Notes under the pieces: model-generated
What the model saw: the letters and a program-made list of their open reading frames with translations, nothing else
What the model was told of the DNA's origin: nothing
Databases searched by the model: none
Assembly (NCBI GenBank): GCA_002353825.1
Contig: DEKJ01000063.1
Location: 62,001 to 126,000, forward strand
Origin: Prevotella sp. UBA2725
GTDB lineage: Bacteria > Bacteroidota > Bacteroidia > Bacteroidales > Bacteroidaceae
Reading direction: 5' to 3'
DNA length: 64,000 nucleotides
Shown: one piece after another, positions 61,875 through 64,000 of the stretch
How the letters are laid out: the number at the start of each line of letters is the position of its first letter
How positions within the stretch are numbered: position 1 is the stretch's first letter
Made by a program: the position numbers and the translations under genes

Positions 61875-62873
61875 AAACGTCGCTTTTATCGTTTCCATTT
61901 TCTTCGCTGTCTCCTTCCATTCCTTCTCTTCGCTGCTTTCTTTAAGGAGTCCTCCTCCGGCATAGAGATGGCACAAAACTCCTTCTATCTCCATGCAACG
62001 CAGAGAGACATAAAGAGAGGCATCGGGATGAGACTTATCCGCAAGATTCAAAGGACCACAGAAACCGCTGTAATATTTTCTGTCGAAATGCTCGTATTCA
62101 TCGATAACCTCCATAGCCCGCTCCTTCGGCATGCCACAGACAGCAGGTGTAGGGAAAAGGTCATCAAGTACCTTAACGATCTCCGTATCATCACTCAATG
62201 AAAACTCAAAGTCTGTGCGCAGATGGTAGAGTTTGGCGGCCATCGTAGTATGTACCGGTTTCTGATTGACTAAATAACAACGGCGAGACAAGCAATTACG
62301 GATATAACGCGCCACATAAGCCTGTTCCCGAACGTTCTTGCCATCCCATGGACCGGGCGTAGACATTGTACCCGCTAATGCCATCGTCGTCCAGCGATCT
62401 TTGTCTTTTCCAAGCAACAGCTCAGGCGTCGCCATGAGCCACGTTCCCGTAGCATCCGTGTTGATGAGTGCGATCATCTGATGGGGGTACATCTGACAAG
62501 CCTTTAGAAAAACTTCATAAACATTAAGCGGTTGCGACAGTACTACATCCGAGCGGCGCGCCAAAACCACTTTTTCTAAAGTATCGCCATCTATCAAAGC
62601 GTACATCTTCATGAAAGCCGCTTTATACTCTTCATGATGATCGATCTCTTTCAATTCGTTCGCCACTATATCAATTGGTCCATTGCCAACCTCTTTAGCT
62701 TCCTTATGGTCAGCATGGATAAGGACGAGCGGATGCTCGTCACTTTTCTCGAATGGCGCAAAGACAAAGCCTTGCTTTCCCGCAAGGCTCCCTACATCGT
62801 ACAACTTCTCCGCCTCACCCCACACATGATGATACTGTGAGGTCTCGGGAAGCCGATAGTAAACTTCGTTCAT
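61869..62873 (-). CDS. menF: Isochorismate synthase
   Basis: 334-residue chorismate-binding enzyme converting chorismate to isochorismate. Core motifs: KVVLARRSDVVLSQ, YPHQMIALINTDATGTWLMATPELLL, TMALAGTMSTPG, TDFEFSLSDDTEIVKVLDDLFPTPAVCGMPKERAMEVI and HFDRKYYSGFCGP. The shorter length (versus about 430) is usual in Bacteroidota. The last codons (ATFR, stop) run into the 22-bp repeats. Confidence 0.94.
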   Translation of the reverse strand: MNEVYYRLPETSQYHHVWGEAEKLYDVGSLAGKQGFVFAPFEKSDEHPLVLIHADHKEAKEVGNGPIDIVANELKEIDHHEEYKAAFMKMYALIDGDTLEKVVLARRSDVVLSQPLNVYEVFLKACQMYPHQMIALINTDATGTWLMATPELLLGKDKDRWTTMALAGTMSTPGPWDGKNVREQAYVARYIRNCLSRRCYLVNQKPVHTTMAAKLYHLRTDFEFSLSDDTEIVKVLDDLFPTPAVCGMPKERAMEVIDEYEHFDRKYYSGFCGPLNLADKSHPDASLYVSLRCMEIEGVLCHLYAGGGLLKESSEEKEWKETAKKMETIKATFR

Positions 62874-62884
62874 ACTGTAGACGG

Positions 62885-62989
62885 TTAGAGGCTTTCAAGC
62901 CATTTCTTACCTTTCTTAGTATATGTCCATACAAGAAAAGCTAAACCAATTACAGCACCAATTCCAAATATTATTCCTAAAGAATCCAT
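62885..62989 (-). CDS. 34-residue membrane protein in the men cluster
   Basis: Minus-strand ORF: MDSLGIIFGIGAVIGLAFLV then WTYTKKGKKWLESL. One transmembrane helix and a basic tail. It lies 11 bases upstream of menF and 5 downstream of the next small gene, so it is embedded in the operon. Too short for default calling. No known family. Confidence 0.55.
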   Translation of the reverse strand: MDSLGIIFGIGAVIGLAFLVWTYTKKGKKWLESL

Positions 62990-62994
62990 ATCTT

Positions 62995-63216
62995 CTATTT
63001 TAAAATTCTGTATCCTAATAGAGCATAGACAAGGGTCATAATAATGCCCAGTATCAATGATAAGTAATTATTTGAAGTAGCATTACCATTCAATAAGGGC
63101 ATTAAATCTCCTAATACCATAGCAGCAAACGTTAGTTTTGCCATATCCAAGAAGAAGCCCGAAAGTTTGTCTTTTTTGAGCTTATCTTTTTCTTTTTGAT
63201 CTTTGATGGTCGTCAT
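62995..63216 (-). CDS. Small two-span membrane protein in the men cluster
   Basis: 73 residues. A charged N-terminus (MTTIKDQKEKDKLKKDKLSG) precedes two hydrophobic helices (FFLDMAKLTFAAMVLGDLMPLL and YLSLILGIIMTLVYALLGYRIL). Similar small proteins annotated as DUF6722 or hypothetical occur in Bacteroidales, from memory. Position between a thioesterase and menF suggests a membrane role near quinone synthesis, but this is a guess. Confidence 0.7.
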   Translation of the reverse strand: MTTIKDQKEKDKLKKDKLSGFFLDMAKLTFAAMVLGDLMPLLNGNATSNNYLSLILGIIMTLVYALLGYRILK

Positions 63217-63222
63217 AGCCCA

Positions 63223-63636
63223 TTATTTTCTTGGCGATATGAGATAGTTGGTGACATGCACTGTTGATATGAGATCACCCTTAGAATTCTTGATATCGAC
63301 CTGCCACTCGTGCAGTGTATGGCCTTTAAATTGTAGTTTGCCATACGCCGTCACGGTATCACCATCAAGCACGGCCTGCACATGTGAGCCACACACATTG
63401 ATGCCAACAGGTATCTTCTTCGGACAGAGCGCCATGGAACCTACGCCGGCAAGATTTTCAGCCAAAGCCAGTGAGGCACCACCCGACAAGAATCCGAAAG
63501 GCTGACGGTTGCGGCCATCGACCTTCATGCGGGCCATACACGTGTCTTCTTCGGGCGTGGAAAGAAACTCCATGCCTAATGTACGGCTCAGTCCATCTTC
63601 ATTCTCTATAACTTTCTTTTGTTCTTCGATGTTCAT
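63223..63636 (-). CDS. Hotdog-fold thioesterase, probable DHNA-CoA thioesterase
   Basis: 137-residue PaaI/YbgC-type hotdog protein. Motif QPFGFLSGGASLALAENLAGVGSM carries the catalytic Glu region (ALAENLAG) typical of the PaaI-like DHNA-CoA hydrolase clade, and VTAYGKLQFKGHTLHEWQVDI matches the second half of the fold. It is the first gene of a run with menF, menD and menB, and the pathway needs exactly this step (release of DHNA from CoA), so a MenI role is likely. Promoter -7 element at 63670-63663. Confidence 0.82.
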   Translation of the reverse strand: MNIEEQKKVIENEDGLSRTLGMEFLSTPEEDTCMARMKVDGRNRQPFGFLSGGASLALAENLAGVGSMALCPKKIPVGINVCGSHVQAVLDGDTVTAYGKLQFKGHTLHEWQVDIKNSKGDLISTVHVTNYLISPRK

Positions 63637-63662
63637 AAAGCCAATTAATTTTTACTGTTTTG

Positions 63663-63670
63663 CAAACTTA
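63663..63670 (-). promoter_or_regulatory. -7 element of the men operon
   Basis: Minus-strand TAAGTTTG, 27 bases upstream of the thioesterase start; the likely promoter for the whole run down to menB. Confidence 0.65.
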
Positions 63671-63779
63671 CGATTAATTTTCGATATTACCAAGATTTGC
63701 AACAAAGATTTGCACAATATAATTAAGCGATATGCCTACTAATTATTGTCAATCGTGCTTTATATTGAAGAAAAAAGCG

Positions 63780-63787
63780 TAACTTTG
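63780..63787 (+). promoter_or_regulatory. -7 element for lysS
   Basis: TAACTTTG, 31 bases upstream of the ATG at 63819. Confidence 0.65.
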
Positions 63788-63818
63788 CATGGCAGACAAA
63801 AAATAACTGATATCAGAC

Positions 63819-64000
63819 ATGAATATATTAGAGTTGAGTGAGCAGGAGATTGGCCGCCGCCAGAGCCTGCAACAGTTGCGCGAGATGGGCATCAACCCCT
63901 ACCCCGCCGCTGAGTTCCCCGTAACAGCTTTCAGCACAGACATCAAGCAGAACTTCAAGGAAGGAGAGAAGCCTGAGGTCGTCATCGCCGGACGTATGAT
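63819..64000 (+). CDS. lysS: Lysine-tRNA ligase (5' part)
   Basis: First 60 residues of a class II LysRS, cut by the window end. SEQEIGRRQSLQQLREMGIN, then PYPAAEFPV and the start of the OB-fold (VVIAGRM) match LysS N-termini (EQ-RR-KL-LRE-GI-PYP). Divergent from the men operon. Confidence 0.92.
   Translation, partial: MNILELSEQEIGRRQSLQQLREMGINPYPAAEFPVTAFSTDIKQNFKEGEKPEVVIAGRM

Overview
The window looks like chromosomal DNA of a Prevotella-like member of the Bacteroidales (Bacteroidota). This is an inference. It rests on the Bacteroidota -7 promoter element (TAnnTTTG, usually TAACTTTG or TATCTTTG) a short distance upstream of many genes, on weak or absent Shine-Dalgarno sites, on Bacteroidota-restricted families (a DUF4295-type protein after L28/L33, a Nudix-type AraR, a DUF4348-like lipoprotein), and on gene content close to Prevotella and Bacteroides. 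I see no rRNA, tRNA, CRISPR array, insertion sequence or complete prophage. Both ends cut a gene.

Layout. 0-6.7 kb: a CzcCBA-type heavy-metal efflux operon (outer-membrane factor truncated at the left edge), with a small HMA-like protein and a two-component system. 6.7-9.8 kb: an AcrB-type RND pump gene broken by one in-frame TAA, facing a LytS/LytTR two-component system (10.0-11.8 kb). 12-17 kb: an HD hydrolase, a cation diffusion facilitator, map, tsaD, pncC, then rpmB-rpmG-DUF4295. 17-22.9 kb: an SDR enzyme, pyrK-pyrD, an XRE regulator beside an AT-rich 0.7 kb desert, holA and a small HsdR_N-type nuclease-fold protein. 23-25 kb: a ParA/ribbon-helix-helix-like pair preceded by a strikingly regular 8-bp-phased repeat array. 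25-27 kb: menE-menC. 27.5-36.9 kb: thrS, a TPR protein, def-ruvX-SPOR lipoprotein, a three-gene envelope-stress-like cluster, an MBL hydrolase, murB and a lipoprotein. 37-38 kb: pheS. 38.5-50 kb: a complete L-arabinose locus (aldose epimerase, SSS symporter, AraR, AraD, AraA, kinase, GH51 arabinofuranosidase), then transketolase. 50-58 kb: a two-component system divergent from a tripartite RND efflux operon. 58-59.3 kb: a PAP2 phosphatase with a barrel-like tail. 59.3-63.6 kb: menB, menD, menF, two small membrane proteins and a hotdog thioesterase. 63.8 kb: start of lysS.

How the genes work together. The arabinose genes form a pathway from extracellular arabinan or arabinoxylan side chains to xylulose 5-phosphate and into the pentose phosphate pathway. 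The two men blocks together encode isochorismate to DHNA-CoA, with a probable thioesterase, and are split by 32 kb. Three RND pumps, each next to a two-component system, suggest strong investment in sensing and exporting toxic compounds.

The most unusual signals are non-coding. There is an array of about 49 units in strict 8-bp phase upstream of parA. There are arrays of 21/22-bp-spaced direct repeats at six intergenic places. Two composite elements combine GTAATCGC repeats, inverted arms of short-period repeats and an AT-rich core. One 29-bp leader element is shared by menC and a response regulator. Positions of repeats and promoters were counted by eye and may be off by 1 or 2 bases.
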